NCBI GenBank assembly: GCA_030386875.1
Contig: CM059562.1
Location: forward strand, 62,618,201-62,682,200
From: Morinoia aosen
Lineage: Eukaryota; Arthropoda; Malacostraca; Amphipoda; Talitridae
DNA: 64,000 nucleotides
Reading direction: 5' to 3'
Shown here: piece by piece, positions 45,421 through 58,200 of the stretch
Layout: each line of letters opens with the position of its first letter
How positions within the stretch are numbered: position 1 is the first letter of the stretch
Position numbers and translations under genes: made by a program
The notes under the pieces: model-generated
Database searches by the model: none
Told to the model about the DNA's origin: nothing
Seen by the model: only the letters and a program-made list of their open reading frames with translations

Positions 45421-48400
45421 CATAGTTTTCACAACTTGATATGCGCGATGCGAAAGATTACCTTACCGCTAACAATCGTTTAGCAACATTCGTACAACAA
45501 TTTGCATTAATGTTTGACATGAATTGAAGCTTAGAAAACGACCAAACAATATATCTTCAATTGTTATAGCAACATCGCATGATGTATCGCATTGTTTAGC
45601 ACGTCTTGTCTTCCATTGTACCGTTCAAAAATTTCATCATAGCTATTCTTAGTTCTGGTTCAAAATTCTACATTCAATGGTATATGCATTGCATTTTTTT
45701 GTGTGGCGTACAATATTTATGATTCTTTTCAAGAGATGGGCCCTCCTCAACGGAGTAAATGCTCTCCATCAAGGAATTCAAATCAACTGAAATAGAACAC
45801 AAGTACGCTTCACATGTCATATTTAATAAGCGTTCCTCAAATGACTCATTTATTTTGAGCTATGAATTAAATCAGTTAATTGGATCGATCTTTTTCCGGT
45901 TAACCCTACGGTGCTTAAATTTAATTCTTAGACACAGTTCAATAGTTCCTATTCGAGTCCTAGTGATTTTTCTGCTGTGGAAAATAAGTCTCTCCTATGC
46001 ACCTCCCGCTTGCACTCACTGCGTTCGACCTGACACTGAAGCCATCATGACAGGTGCTGCTTGGTGGAGCGGCGCCTCGTTCTTGATTCAATCAACACTA
46101 ATGTAAACAAGACCTAGCACCACCCTTGTGTTGCTGGAGCTTGCCTAAACCATGAAATATTAACCGAACGAGTTTGAAAGAACATTCCACGAGCAGTACC
46201 TTGCGTTCATTTCATCACGGAAAGAAATAACAAATCTCGCAGGCATACTTTTCCGTTTGGTACTCAAGCGAGTTAACTTGAGTCGTCAGTTCTAACTCTG
46301 AAAATAAATTGCTTGAGCAGTAAATTTCACTCTTCCCATTAACTGAATCTTACTTCAGTCAGATTGCATCTGTGCGCTCTTTCTATAGAAGCACCGGGGA
46401 TTTAACGTAAGTTTTGGTGATGCGTTGTTTATTTAATACTCACTGCTGACTTGGCCAAGAAATCGACTAGGCTTAAAGTGCTTACTTACACCAGAGTTAA
46501 AAACTGCTTCGATACTCTAAAAACTGTTACAACTACAGTCGATATATAGGTGCAGTAATAATATTTGACTTTGAAATAGGTGCACTAAGATAGAAAATTG
46601 CTCATAATTAATCCTTTGAGTGCGGCTTGTAAAACAGAAGTTTAATGTTCAACCCAAATTTAAATTCAGTTGTTGTAAATAATGTTGAAAATAGCCAATA
46701 TTAAATGGATCATGCCATCATTTGGTTTTTATTCAGTATTTATGAAAATTGAATTTTTGTCTACTGGTCGATCAGTATTATGAAAATGCCCTCCATGTAC
46801 CACCAGGGGCTCAAATCGCAGTCAAAGTGTTACGCGCCATTTAGCGGATGAGGAAGAATTTTTTTTCAATTTTTACTTTGTGCAGTACTTTTTTTACCTA
46901 TGGTTACTTGCAAGTTTTGGAGAGCAAACACCAGCGTAGGGTATTTTTGTTCAAGTAGTGAGAATAAAATTTCCAGAATTTCAGCAAACGTCACTTCTCG
47001 CAAGACACTTGAGACTCCAATACTGACCGGTAAAATCTGAGAGATTTCCAAGTTGAGTTATACTTCATTGGAAACTTTTTTTAAATGAGCAAAGGAAATG
47101 TATCTCAGTTCAATCGTTCTAATTTACCTGTGCATGGATACAAATTCGTTAAAGTTACAGAGGTAGTATTATGTTTTCAAAATGTGTCGGACGGATGGAC
47201 TAACTAAATTTCAGAAGAATTCGAATTTAAGGATATCAGCGAATAACTCCTGAAATTTTACTCCCAGTAAAATAGCGTTTTTGGCTGAGAGGAACGACAA
47301 CCTGCTGAAAATTAAATAGGTTTCACTTCTGAAGAGTCACAAATAAAATAATTACGCAGGCACGCGAAATTAAATTGTCGCTAGAGACTCACATTTTTCG
47401 CTGTGAAGAAATTTAGACGACGTTCAAAAGATGAAAAACGCTTATTATTTATTATATGTGACCGAGTGTGCCCGCCTACCATATTTTTTCAGAATTATTA
47501 GTCCAAAAAATAGCTTCGCAGTGAAGAAAATGAAATGGATGCCTGGCGTAGTCAGATGCATGAACTTAGAGTGATCTTCCAATAAACCAAGAGAGTTGTT
47601 CAAGTCAGAATATGAAAGCTTCAACTGATTGATTTAAAATAATACCAATTCTGCAAAGTAAGGGTGAGTCAGATAATTCATGAAATAATTAAAAGAAAAT
47701 TGAGGATATTTTTTAGAATTGGGGAAACTTACGTAATTTGGATCAAGCATCAAATAAATTTCTCAATGCTTGAAGGTAGATTTGCTAGAAGTACTAAATC
47801 ATATTAGAATGGCTTGACGAAACTGACTTAGAGTAGATTCAGCAAAAAATAACTGCCACCCCAAAGTATTGCTGTCAGGAAGCATATCCAACTGTCTTAT
47901 GAAAATTATTTCTAGATAAAATCTTGAGAGAGTGATGATTGTTGGGGATAGCAAACTTTTTTTTCATAGTGAACACAGTCTAACACTGCCGACTGGTCTG
48001 TATGCAGTTTGGAAACAAATGGTCTGCTGACTTTGCATGTTTCAATTTCTGTATGATTCTGCGTGCAAACTTCACGTCATTAAGTTGAAATAATTTGAGC
48101 GAGCGACGAATTCAATGGTTTTGTAGTTCATGATCTTTATGATCTCATCCATGTTTTGAGCTACTATGTTTGATCTCATTGTTGAGAGTTAACACTGATT
48201 AACGCAATGGATGAAGTGTTAGTATCAGGTTGGTTAAGCAATGCTTTGGTTCCGAGTAAAATGTATCTCCTTATTACTTTGTTATAATTTCACGCTCGCT
48301 GAAATTAAATTCTTGCAGTACATTTGCCCACCATTTTATGATGAAAATATTTCGGTGCTTGCAACATGTCGTAGGTGCAGTTTGACTGCTCTTCGAATCA

Positions 48401-49079
48401 ATCTCTAAGTTCGCTTTCTCGCTCCTGTTTTTATTGAAAACTACCTAAAATTTATTTATTAATTTCTTCTTCCTTCTCGAAACCTGAGTTCTGGTGGGGG
48501 AAGGCCCAATTTCTTTTCAAAAAGATGACGTCGTCACACTTCAAACATCAACCGTTGTGAAAGTATATTATCGGAAGGTTACTCAAGTCTTCCTTTAGTT
48601 GACCATTCATGCAGTAATTTCATTACAATTTCGGTTAAGGTCCCAAGTGATGGCAACCCAACAATTGGTTTAATCACGGAAAATGTTTTCACATCATTAA
48701 TCATGAAAATAGCGTTCGCGACGTGTTAAACTATAAATCTTGTCTGTGGTGAAATACGCTTTCAACTTCAGCATCTCAGTTCTGTTATATTCATTAGTCC
48801 GATACAAAGAGAGTAAAAAATCAAAACAAACTAAATAAGGGTAATTTAAGTACAGCTGGAAAATATGAAATCTATTTTATTACGATCTGAACTCTTGCTA
48901 TATTCATCCGTGTGCGCTTATTTATAGGTTTACGAGAACATATACAGTTTCAGCAAGATCCAAACAAACATCACTAAGAAATAGTTCTAGAAAGTCATTT
49001 GAAAAGGAAGGGCTGCCTAAATCTTTTGATGAATTGTCAAGGTAATGCTTGCATCAAATTATCTTCTGCTGGAAGATGG
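45421..49079. other. No gene seen
   Basis: AT-rich. Minus-strand 46866-47051 has an open frame bounded by an acceptor-like TCTCTCAG and a donor-like CAA|GTAACC, but no family or partner exon. Confidence 0.35.
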
Positions 49080-49500
49080 TCAGGCTGCGTGAGGCAACCC
49101 CCCCCCTGTCGACGGATGGCAGAGCGTCAGGGAGGTACGCTGCAAAGAAAAATTACATGGCCTTAATTTATAATCGCAGAACAAGTTCCGAAAACACGTA
49201 CTCGTCACAGGGACGTTTTCTGAAGTCCGTCTAAGAAGAAAGTGAGCATAAAGGTAAAAAAACAGCGAAAATGTGCGACTATAGCTGTATAAATTCACTT
49301 CTCTGTCAAAGTCTCACCGCCTGTCTAGCGTCCTCTATGTAGCGTTTCGTGAGGATGATTGCGGCATTTGTGTACTCGGTACATTGTTCAGATGTTCTCA
49401 AATACTGCCGGCAACCACCAAATATACGTTCGTTGAACTTGCCTTGAAACTTCACCAAGCTTATCGCACAAAAGTAGTTATTTAAACCCTCTTCAAACAC
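49080..49500 (-). CDS. Candidate two-exon tail of an unrecognised host gene
   Basis: The minus strand 49318-49500 has a coding-like frame (NNYFCAISLVKFQGKFNER, GGCRQYLRTSEQCTEYTN, ILTKRYIEDARQA) ending at a donor GCG|GTGAGAC at phase 0. After a 178-bp intron, a strong acceptor TTTTTCTTTGCAG leads into 60 bp (49080-49139) that stays in frame for 19 codons and stops with TGA. Three Cys and a basic composition are visible. The upstream acceptor and start are not found. The family is not recognised, and chance cannot be excluded. Confidence 0.35.
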
Positions 49501-51736
49501 ATGAAAATTAGTTCAGATCTTCTGGCTACAGAGCTCTGCGTGTAAAAAGATGCTAACTCAAACATCAATTAATACTTTACTAGCTTGGGTCGTACATAAC
49601 TTCAAAGGAGTAAAATTACTTCTCATGCACTATAATCAATATCTCTGTCGTATTGTTTCAGCTTCAGCGTAATGACTGTCTGGGATGTGCTGTTATTAAT
49701 TAGGTAACAACTGCTAACATCAAATTGCGTAGTGTGGCCCTAATTCATTTAAAATTTAATTTGCGTTAATGAATTTTGTTCCAAAATCTTCAACAATCAT
49801 TATTGATAGTTGTCGTAACTCAGTTTCCCTTCTTTCTTAAGTTGCTGATATGAAACTCATTGGCACGCAGAACCTACCATTGACACGTATTTCACATTCG
49901 GTGATAAGGGTTTCACTTTCTGATTCGAAGTAAAATACATTTTGATTTATTCCAAGGTACTATCAAAAAATTTAAAACCCGCCTTCATACAAATAAAGTC
50001 AAAAAACCGTTCATTTTCTCTCCCGAAACGTTTTTTTTCAAGGTGTTTGAGCCTCAAAGAACCAGCCACACATGAACTTTAGTTTCTCGCTTGTCAATAT
50101 GGCCTTATTTTCAAAAGTACCCAGTAGAATATTGGTTTTTCAATGTCATCAGCGCGTATTGTTCCTAGCAATTACGTATCTGCACTTGGAGGTCATTTGC
50201 TACTTTGAAAGCAGTTAACTTCGTTTTGAAGCAGGCGTAGAACAGAGAAAGTGTGTATATTTTATATTGGTGACGAGTTTTAGGGGAGTAAAAATTTGAA
50301 TCACTGGACTCGAAATTTTAAAGAGGCGTAGAACAGTGCAATGTGATGCATATCATAATAGTTTTGAATCCAAGAAATATATAAAACAGTTCACTCTAAT
50401 TTCATGATAATTATAAAGGGATGCTATTTTGCATGTTATCATGAAACCTGCGATGAAACGCATTGCAATGAAAATAAGCTCGTTGCGTGCTGAGCTCCCC
50501 AGATTTTTATTCTTTATCCAATTGCATATCATCAATGGCAAAGGATATCAAAAGTAAATGAAAGTTATTATCAGTTTTCCCCCAAATATTCAAAGAGAAG
50601 AGAAAATTTAACGAAGCTTCACACCAACCATTCAAAATATTTCGCTAAATTTGTATACTCCTTACAAAATAACGGTATTTAAATATCCTCCCAGTCAAAT
50701 TGAGCTGTCTTATTAGTACACTAGTGTATACGGCCCGCCAGAAATGACGGGATTTAATACCTTTCTTGAACAAACTTTCCAGACGTGAATGACTAACAAA
50801 AATATCTAGCCTAACAGTCCACGTGATAAAAAATATTACTGTACTTGCGCACTGGTGAAAATCGTATCACGGTTATGCTCATCATGGCTATCTTTATGAG
50901 CGTGACCGAGAAATGGAAGAAGCGGACTCAAAACAAATAAACCAAGGGTATTGTTAGGTAGTAGGACAACCTGTGGAAATTCCCCGGACCCGTGGTACCT
51001 AACCTATGCTAACCTATCCTATCCTAATCTAACCAAACCTATCCGAAACGAACACATCCTGATACAATTCAAACATATCACTTCATGTAAAGGCCGTCTT
51101 TTAATGTTATACTGAGGAATTCGGTATCCATGATACCGCAAACTCAGACTTAAGAAGCGGACACCGAACAAATACATAAATAAATGTTTAAATAAACACA
51201 CAACGGGTATTATTAGGTTAGATTCTTAAAAGTGGGGCCGTCGTACATATAAACAAAGCGGCATTGTTACACCTACGATAGGTAGCTCAGACTGAATGTC
51301 AGCAGTATCGGTGTTCCCTTGAAAAGTGAAGGCCCGCAGGAACGAAGGTACAACCTGTTTAATAGCCTGTGTCAAATACGGGCATACAGGTTAAATGAGC
51401 AAAATATGGTAAACAGTTATCAGCCATTAGAATACAGTACAATAATCAGAATACGTAAATATGTACATTAATGACTATGGCATACTTAGTATGAATATTC
51501 TTGGGTTTGATGCCTAAATAACATTTATGCAGTATAAGGCTCGTTCACCTAGCTCGAGTGTCATTAGGTGATAATGCTTGTTTTTCCATTAAGAAGTCAC
51601 CCTACATGTGCCACCCAGCACGATTTAGTGTCGAGCTGATGATTGCTGAAAGGGCCACCGCATCGGTGCATTCGCTGCCATGAGATGAAAACATTTTTTT
51701 TACGTGCAATTTGCTTGCGGTACTCGTGAATTCAGG
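49501..51736. other. No gene seen
   Basis: AT-rich; a minus-strand 62-codon frame at 50353-50541 is hydrophobic but unsupported. Contains the CCTAA-like patch. Confidence 0.35.
51003..51050 (+). repeat. Degenerate CCTAA-type repeats
   Basis: CCTAACCTATGCTAACCTAT followed by CCTATCCTAATCTAACC. It resembles the insect telomere unit TTAGG but is too degenerate to call an interstitial telomere. Confidence 0.4.
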
Positions 51737-52400
51737 GTTGCGGAGTCGGAATCGGGAGTTGGAGTGGCCGGAGTCACATGTTTTAGGGTGGAGTCGGAGT
51801 CGGAGTCGCTTTTCTGAATGTGTGTGGAGTCGGAGTCGCTTTTCCGAATGTGGTGGAGTCGGAGTCGCTTTTCCGAATGTGGTGGAGTCGGAGTCGCTTT
51901 TCCGAATGTGGTGGAGTCGGAGTCGCTTTTCCGAATGTGGTGGAGTCGGAGTCGCTTTTCCGAATGTGGTGGAGTCGGAGTCGCTTTTCCAAATGTGGTG
52001 GAGTCGGAGTCGCTTTTCCAAATGTGGTGGAGTCGGAGTCGCTTTTCCAAATGTGGTGGAGTCGGAGTCGCTTTTCCAAATGTGGTGGAGTCGGAGTCGC
52101 TTTTCCGAATGTGGTGGAGTCGAAGTCGCTTTTCCGAATGTGGTGAAGTCGGAGTCGTTCATTCGGATGTGGTGGAGTCGGAGTCGTTCATTCGGATGTG
52201 GTGGAGTCGGAGTCGTTCATCCGGAAGTGGTGGAGGCGGAGTCGTTCATTCGGATGTGGTGGAGTTGAGGTTGGAGTTGCTATTTTTCGGTGTATTCAAT
52301 TCTAATTTTTGTTTAAAATGATTCATAATTTTTAAACCGAAAGTAAACAAAACAGAGGTAAAATACTCAACTGAAAAGCTAAAAATTACGCAATGTTTAT
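51737..52400. repeat. Dispersed element with 16-unit 29-bp minisatellite
   Basis: The core 51797-52262 is about 16 copies of GGAGTCGGAGTCGCTTTTCC + GAATGTGGT (29 bp). Units 2-6 carry CGAATG, units 7-10 CAAATG, units 11-12 CGAATG, and the last four GTTCATTCGGATG, so blocks were duplicated locally. Both flanks match 6583-6870. The unit has no stop in any forward or most reverse frames. Because 29 is not a multiple of 3, long open frames appear in several frames on both strands; none is a gene. Confidence 0.9.
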
Positions 52401-53065
52401 CCGTTGATTATTTTTTTCGAAGTTCGGAATAGAGTTTTTGTGCCTTTTACGTAATACTTTCATTGACATCTAGTCACTGTGGGTTCGCACACAGATATAC
52501 ATATGAGATACCTACGAGTACGAAAAATAATTTTCGTACTGGAGCACATCAAGACTATTTTACAGTTAAAAAGCAAGAATCAGTAATTAAAAGGATCGCA
52601 AATTCATTCTGTTTATCTCTGTTTCGTTTATTTCTCCTTAAATTAATATGTAGGAAGCAGAAACTAGTAGTAAAAGTGTTTCAAGTTACTTACAAAACAG
52701 CTCAGCTGATGCAATACATTGTCTTCAAATAAGGAGTGGTATCTCTGTTCGCTTCAAATGTGTCTATATTCTACACCAGTGGTTCCTCACACCGATCTTT
52801 TATAGTCTTTCTTTTGGTTATGATTTGATGTATTGATTGATTATGACTAGTCTTTGCAGAAACCTGAAGCTAAGGTCTGATAAATGGAGATTTCTAGTTT
52901 TAAGGTGATTTAACACTATTGATAATGGAAATTCAATTAGCTTATTCTGATATTAATAAGCGGAATATTAGTGATTTTTTTAGCACTATGTAGTGCCTAT
53001 GTATTGAAAAAACAGAGTGGGTGTTAGGATTTGTTGGCGAGAATAAGGTAGTTTCGAGAATAAGG

Positions 53066-53275
53066 TAGTTTCATCTCGAACAAATTAACTCACCTAGATA
53101 ATTCTCGTTGATAAAACTAAACCAATGTAGAACCATTTGAAAACCATCAATAAAGCACGAGTAACCGCACGAATAAACGAGTAATATGAGAGTGAGATTA
53201 CCGAAAATAAGCTTTGAATTATTGTTGAACATATGCTGTAGGCCGAACGTAGTAGCCATCTTTAAACACCTTGTA
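53066..53275 (-). repeat. Duplicated segment, copy 1, with candidate first exon
   Basis: About 93% identical to 63801-64000 in direct orientation. The minus strand has ATG at 53259-region followed by an open frame of 56 codons (MATTFGLQHMFNNNSKLIFG start) with a hydrophobic segment LTLILLVYSCGYSCFIDGF, ending ENYLG at a strong donor CTAG|GTGAGTTAA. It looks like a first coding exon of a membrane protein. I do not recognise the family and found no convincing downstream exon in the window. Confidence 0.5.
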
Positions 53276-54297
53276 GTATTCTCATCATCTCAAGGTAAAT
53301 CCCTCGGATTGTGTCACCTTAGTTTGTAGCCGAGCGGCGTGTGACAGGCACTCTGTTTCTTCCTTTGTGCTCGTGACGTCCATGCTGCTGGTAAGCATTA
53401 CTATATGTGATTATTTCTTTACTTTTGTGCTTCAAGATAAATTTGTGTAAATACAATGATCAATGTATGAAGTGTTAACGTTTAATTTGTATTGATAGTG
53501 TTCAGTGCGAGATCGAGTTAGCGTTCCGTTTGTAAATGTATTTCTTTTTGTTCTAGGTATCGTTACACTCGCACGACTCCTCCTTACTCTTACCTGTAAC
53601 CCTGTGCCCAAACAACCCAATTTCATATTAATTGTTTAATTTGTTAATCTCAAACGTTTCTGGAATTTCCATCCGTAGACCTGATAAGGCTGACTTTGCG
53701 CATTCTACTGGAGAACTATTTGTAAACCCAGCTTACTTTAATATTTAATTTTCGTGGTTTTTGTAATTTATTATCCTTTCCGAGGCTAGAATCCTCCCAA
53801 CGAACTTAAGACGGGGAAAGTCTTAACAGTGGGGATAAGGATGATGCAATGCTGGCAATTATTGTAGTGTTTCAATGCATAAAGACAATGGTAATAGATG
53901 AACAGCAAAAGACGTCTAAATATAAAGGCACGTCGGAGACTTCTTGGGTAAGTTGGAAGTCGGAAGTTGGTGCACCTGACGGCCGCCCACATCAATTTTG
54001 ACGATAACCGTGATCTGTTGAGAAAAATTACCCGGCACGTAAATAATTTGATGGTGGTAGGATTAAAAGCTGCCTAGAATAGATAAAAGTTATGAAGTTC
54101 CTGAATTAATAGATAAGGCAGGGCACCTTACACCTGGAATATATATTCAAGACATTTAACTTTACGCTGTGAAGTCACGGCTTAATTTTAGAGTACGGCT
54201 CGAGAACGGGAAACTGCAGCCTTATGAAGGCAAGTGGGGAACGTTCGGGACAAGTGCACCTATACATCAACAAACCTTTTCTCACTAAAAGATCCCT

Positions 54298-54489
54298 TTA
54301 AGTCTGCATGACGACGGTGTAGAAGAGAAGGACGATGACAGGCCGCCCGATCGCTGAAGCACCGTACTGTAGCAGAAGGCACTGGCTCCCCATCAGGGTC
54401 GACTTCGTAGTTGAGAAGATAGGAGGTAGCATCGCAGAGCCGAGAGACACCACAGTGGCGCCCGTCATCTCACCATAGACGTCATCCAC
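54298..54489 (-). CDS. Candidate membrane-protein exon, unrecognised
   Basis: The minus strand encodes DDVYGEMTGATVVSLGSAML, then YGASAIGRPVIVLLFYTVVM and a stop. It is GC-richer than its surroundings and strongly hydrophobic. No clear splice acceptor with matching phase was chosen. It could be a last exon or a chance frame. Confidence 0.25.
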   Translation of the reverse strand: MDDVYGEMTGATVVSLGSAMLPPIFSTTKSTLMGSQCLLLQYGASAIGRPVIVLLFYTVVMQT

Positions 54490-55204
54490 ACGCCCTCTCC
54501 ATGACGTCGAGCGCAGGGATCCAAGTACAGGTCACGGGCGTTACTATAGTTAAAAACGCACATCCTGAAGGCTGCTTCGAAGAATGAATAAATTATAAAT
54601 GAACAAGAAATAGGCAGTGCTCCGTAGGAAGGCGTGTGCGAGTTGTGAATGCGGTGAATGTTGGTGGCGTGTCATAAATTTCTCTGGCTCAAAATTCTGA
54701 GGATGGTAGCGAGGCGTTCGAGCGTAAAGGGTCGTTATCGGTTTGTAAATAAGGTCAGACTGTACCTAACGTCCTCTAATAAAAAACTTTAAATTACTGC
54801 CAACAAATTTCTTGAATTTACAATTCCTTAAATCATGATTCCTCAACACTAAATCACCGATTAAGAAAATGAACGAAAATCGTCGAAAGTCGCGAGTATA
54901 ATTTAATCTCCAATACAATTAATAACACAGCTTAAACGGTCATATTGGTCTGGAAATTTACTATCTTTCACAATTGAGAGCATCAGCTATTCAATTATGG
55001 ATCTAAATGACTGACTCAACTCAATAATAACACGCATGTGAATACGTTAAAAATTCATGACATATTTTAGACTACATTGTGCACAAAGCTTGCTGTACGG
55101 AAATAGTTTCACGATCTTAAAGCTTTTCGAAGGATTTTCGGTGTGGGAAAACTTTCCCACTGCCGCGTTTTTCTATGCCTTGGTTGCGGCCATTGCTTAC
55201 AGTT

Positions 55205-55255
55205 AATTAATTACCCAATTGAAAATCAAGGACGTATCGCCGGTGTATTAAGGAC
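55205..55255 (+). repeat. Dispersed repeat with ATTGAAAATC core, copy 3
   Basis: ACCCAATTGAAAATCAAGGA followed by CGTATCGCCGGTGTATTAAG. Only the core is recognisable. Confidence 0.5.
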
Positions 55256-57257
55256 GTGAGGGTCGATTATGCATGATTTATTGGCTAGTCGGCCTGCTCT
55301 GCCTTAACACTGCCTCTACGCGCTCCAAACCAAGCGCGGTCGAGCTCGGACGTGAAATTCATAGTTCGCCCTGGATGATTCGAAGGCGCAAAATTTTCAC
55401 TTGATTAACGGCCGTAACATTTGAAAGCGGCATGACTCGATCTGTCAGTTAATGACAGCGTGTCATCGTGAGAGTACTGGCGGTTAGCCGGTTACTGCCT
55501 TTGCAGAGGTCGCGTTTGGTGTTTCGACTGTGTTCTTCACAATCATTGCGTTAGGCAAATTGTGACGTAGTATTGCATCAGATGCCCAAAACATGTTTAT
55601 TGATATTATATTGATTGTTTTCTGGGATGTTGTGGCGATCAACCGTTATGCTCATCCTCAGATTTTTCTCGTCACTTCTCGAGCTCAAGCTGAGTTCAAT
55701 TTTTTAAACATAGTTATGTGAAGTGTTGTTCGTCCAACTGTTTTGAAACTAGAACAGTGGTATTCATATCAAAGTACTCTGGATATATTACTGAGCAAGT
55801 TTACAGAACAGTTCACATTCACTTGATTCATTTGCAAGTTTTTCACAGAGTGGCTACAAAGACTGTTTTTCAAATGTGTATTGATGTCACAATAAGTTAC
55901 TTATTTTCACGATATTAATAAGTGCAAATGCTGACATTGACCAATAAATTAAACCAATATGCTTTTCACAGTGTTTTGTTTCAGTGCCAACAAGAATAAC
56001 GGAAAACGCTGGTGATAAACCAAAACTGTGAGTTTATAATGAAAAATCGATTGCTGTAAATATGTCTCATGGCCAAAAAATAGCACAACGTTGTGTGACT
56101 CTTGCACTTTTGGGACTCAGCGCTCCTACAGGGTCCGAGAGATGGGCATTTGGGTCATTTTATATTGTAATTATTGTTTTGCCTTTTCATGATGGACACT
56201 TTTTATTCATTTTCTTACTGTCCATGTCAGCTCGTCTTTCTGTCTTCAACTATTCTCTTGTTTAATTTGTTTTTCAAGATTTGTAATTCAGTGCATTGAG
56301 TCCTTCGCAACAGTGCACCCGAAAGTGCATAAAGCTCATCTATTATTTGAGGGTATGGTTTATTGCAAATACATTTTTGTTAGATAATTGCGCTAGCTAA
56401 TTGTGCCAAAGTATTTTCTCTAAAACCGCATTAGTAACGCAAGGAAATTTTTTTATGCTATTCTCTGCCATTATTTTCCATTTGGCTCTCTAATGAAATA
56501 TTTTAAATACTATTTTTCAGTGTTTGAATTTGTTAGAAAAGATGCTGTTCAGCATCCAGCCAATAAACAAGCACATTCAGTCGATTTTAAGTGCCTACCT
56601 ATGCATTTTAGGAATGATGCATTTCTTTTGCAAAAAAAAAAATTTCGGTGCTGGTTCATTGGTGACCCAGCTGAGAAAGGGGTATTGAAAACTTACATTG
56701 TAACTTTAATTTCATTCGTTATTTTTTTTGATGATATTCAAAATGTTCCTGCAGGCCAATCATTTCTATGAAGTCAAAAAATTTGAGAGAGATCTCATGA
56801 ATGATATATATATGTTATAAATGAGCGTTGAAAGGGAATTCTGTATACATGAGTTGATATATCTGTATGTTTAGAAAAAATATATTTTCTATTTGTTTAT
56901 TTCTTTATGTATAGATATATGAAAAATAACATATATATATAAACGCAAAATAAAACAATTTTCTCAAGTGAGAAAAAACCCAAAATTCCTTTGTTTTCGA
57001 GAAATGGTAGCTTGAAATAATTTTAGATTCCCACACGAATAGGTTTACCATGCCGCCAACGAGTAAAATCTAACTTCTTTGGCAGGCTGTTGGCACGCGC
57101 TTCGGGCTATTCCAACAGGAATCTATAATTATTTCAGATCATTATTTCTCGAAAACGGAGTTTTGAGGTTTTTGTCACTCGTGAAAATCGTTTTATTTTA
57201 CGTTTTTCGATATTTGGTTAAAATATATGCATCGCATTACACAACACCCTGTACATA
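55256..57257. other. No gene seen
   Basis: Short frames only. Near 57245, CACCCTGTAC just before the MITE resembles the TACAGGGTG end of other transposons and may be the edge of an older element. Confidence 0.35.
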
Positions 57258-58200
57258 CCGAGTGTCCCACAGAAATGTTTCCACCTTTTTCATTGATTAT
57301 ATCTCCGCTTTAAATTAACATATTTGAAATTTCTTCTTCTCACAATGCAATGAATTTTCTTTTCTTTTCCAATAATTCAAGTTTTTTTCAAATCGTTTAA
57401 CTTTACAGTGATCGATTTACTGAAACAGATGAAAATTAATTATTCAGAGGCAACTAATTGTTCAAAGGAAACAATTATGGTGTTCTTAATTTCTCAATAC
57501 CTACTGTTAAAAATAATTTTACAATGATGTATCCTACATATCATGAAGTATTTAAATCCTCGTAGAGATTATTTACTTTCTTATATCATTATTTCAGGAC
57601 ACCTAAAACGCAACTCACTAACCATCAAAAAATTTTCATCGTATTAGAATATGAAGCAACGAAAAACTGTGACAAAGCTAGAGGAGCATTTAATTTTATT
57701 TCTAATTTTCTAACTCAAACGATACACAGTTGTCTTATCGGACGAGTTCATTTCGGGATTTTTTCATTAATTGCACTTCAAACTTTTTCACAGTTTTTCG
57801 TTGCTTCATATTCCAATGCGATGAAAATTCTTTGATCGTTAGTGAGCTGCATTTTAGGTGTCTTCAAATGAAGAAATAAGGGAGTAAATAACCTTTCAGA
57901 GGGTTTAAATATTTGGTAGTATGTAGGATATATCATTATGAAATTATTTTCAAAGGTAGGTATTTAGAAATGAAGAACATCAGCGTTGTTTTTAAAATCT
58001 TTCCCCTGAACAATTAGTTTTCTACCTCTTTCTTTAAATCGATCAGTGTAAAGTGGTTACTAAACGATTTTAAAAAAATGGATTATTCGAAACAGAAACA
58101 AATTTTAATACATTGTGAAAAAAATACATTATAAATATGTTAATTTAAAGCGGAGATATAATCATTTAAAAACTCCGAGACATTTTTATGGGACACGCGA
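57258..58200. mobile_element. Foldback MITE (mariner-like) with TA target duplication
   Basis: 943 bp flanked by TA (57256-57257, 58201-58202). The termini are CCGAGTGTCCCA and TGGGACACGCGA. The two halves are inverted copies of each other over about 450 bp per arm (for example GATTATATCTCCGCTTTAAA and its complement, ACACCTAAAA-GCA-CTCACT), joined by a unique spacer of about 65 bp near 57710-57770. Near the centre both arms encode a helix-turn-helix-like LTNHQKIFIVLEYEATKNC segment, as at the N terminus of mariner-like transposases. No catalytic domain is present. Confidence 0.85.

Noticed and set aside
51003-51050. Interstitial telomere
   Set aside because: CCTAA-like units are too irregular; kept only as a degenerate repeat.
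51711-52268. CRISPR-like regular repeats
   Set aside because: Units are contiguous with no unique spacers, in a eukaryotic context; a minisatellite.
51602-52321. Long open frames on both strands (up to 186 codons) over the 29-bp array
   Set aside because: The repeat unit lacks stops and its length is not a multiple of 3, so every frame cycles open. Protein repeats just mirror the DNA repeat.
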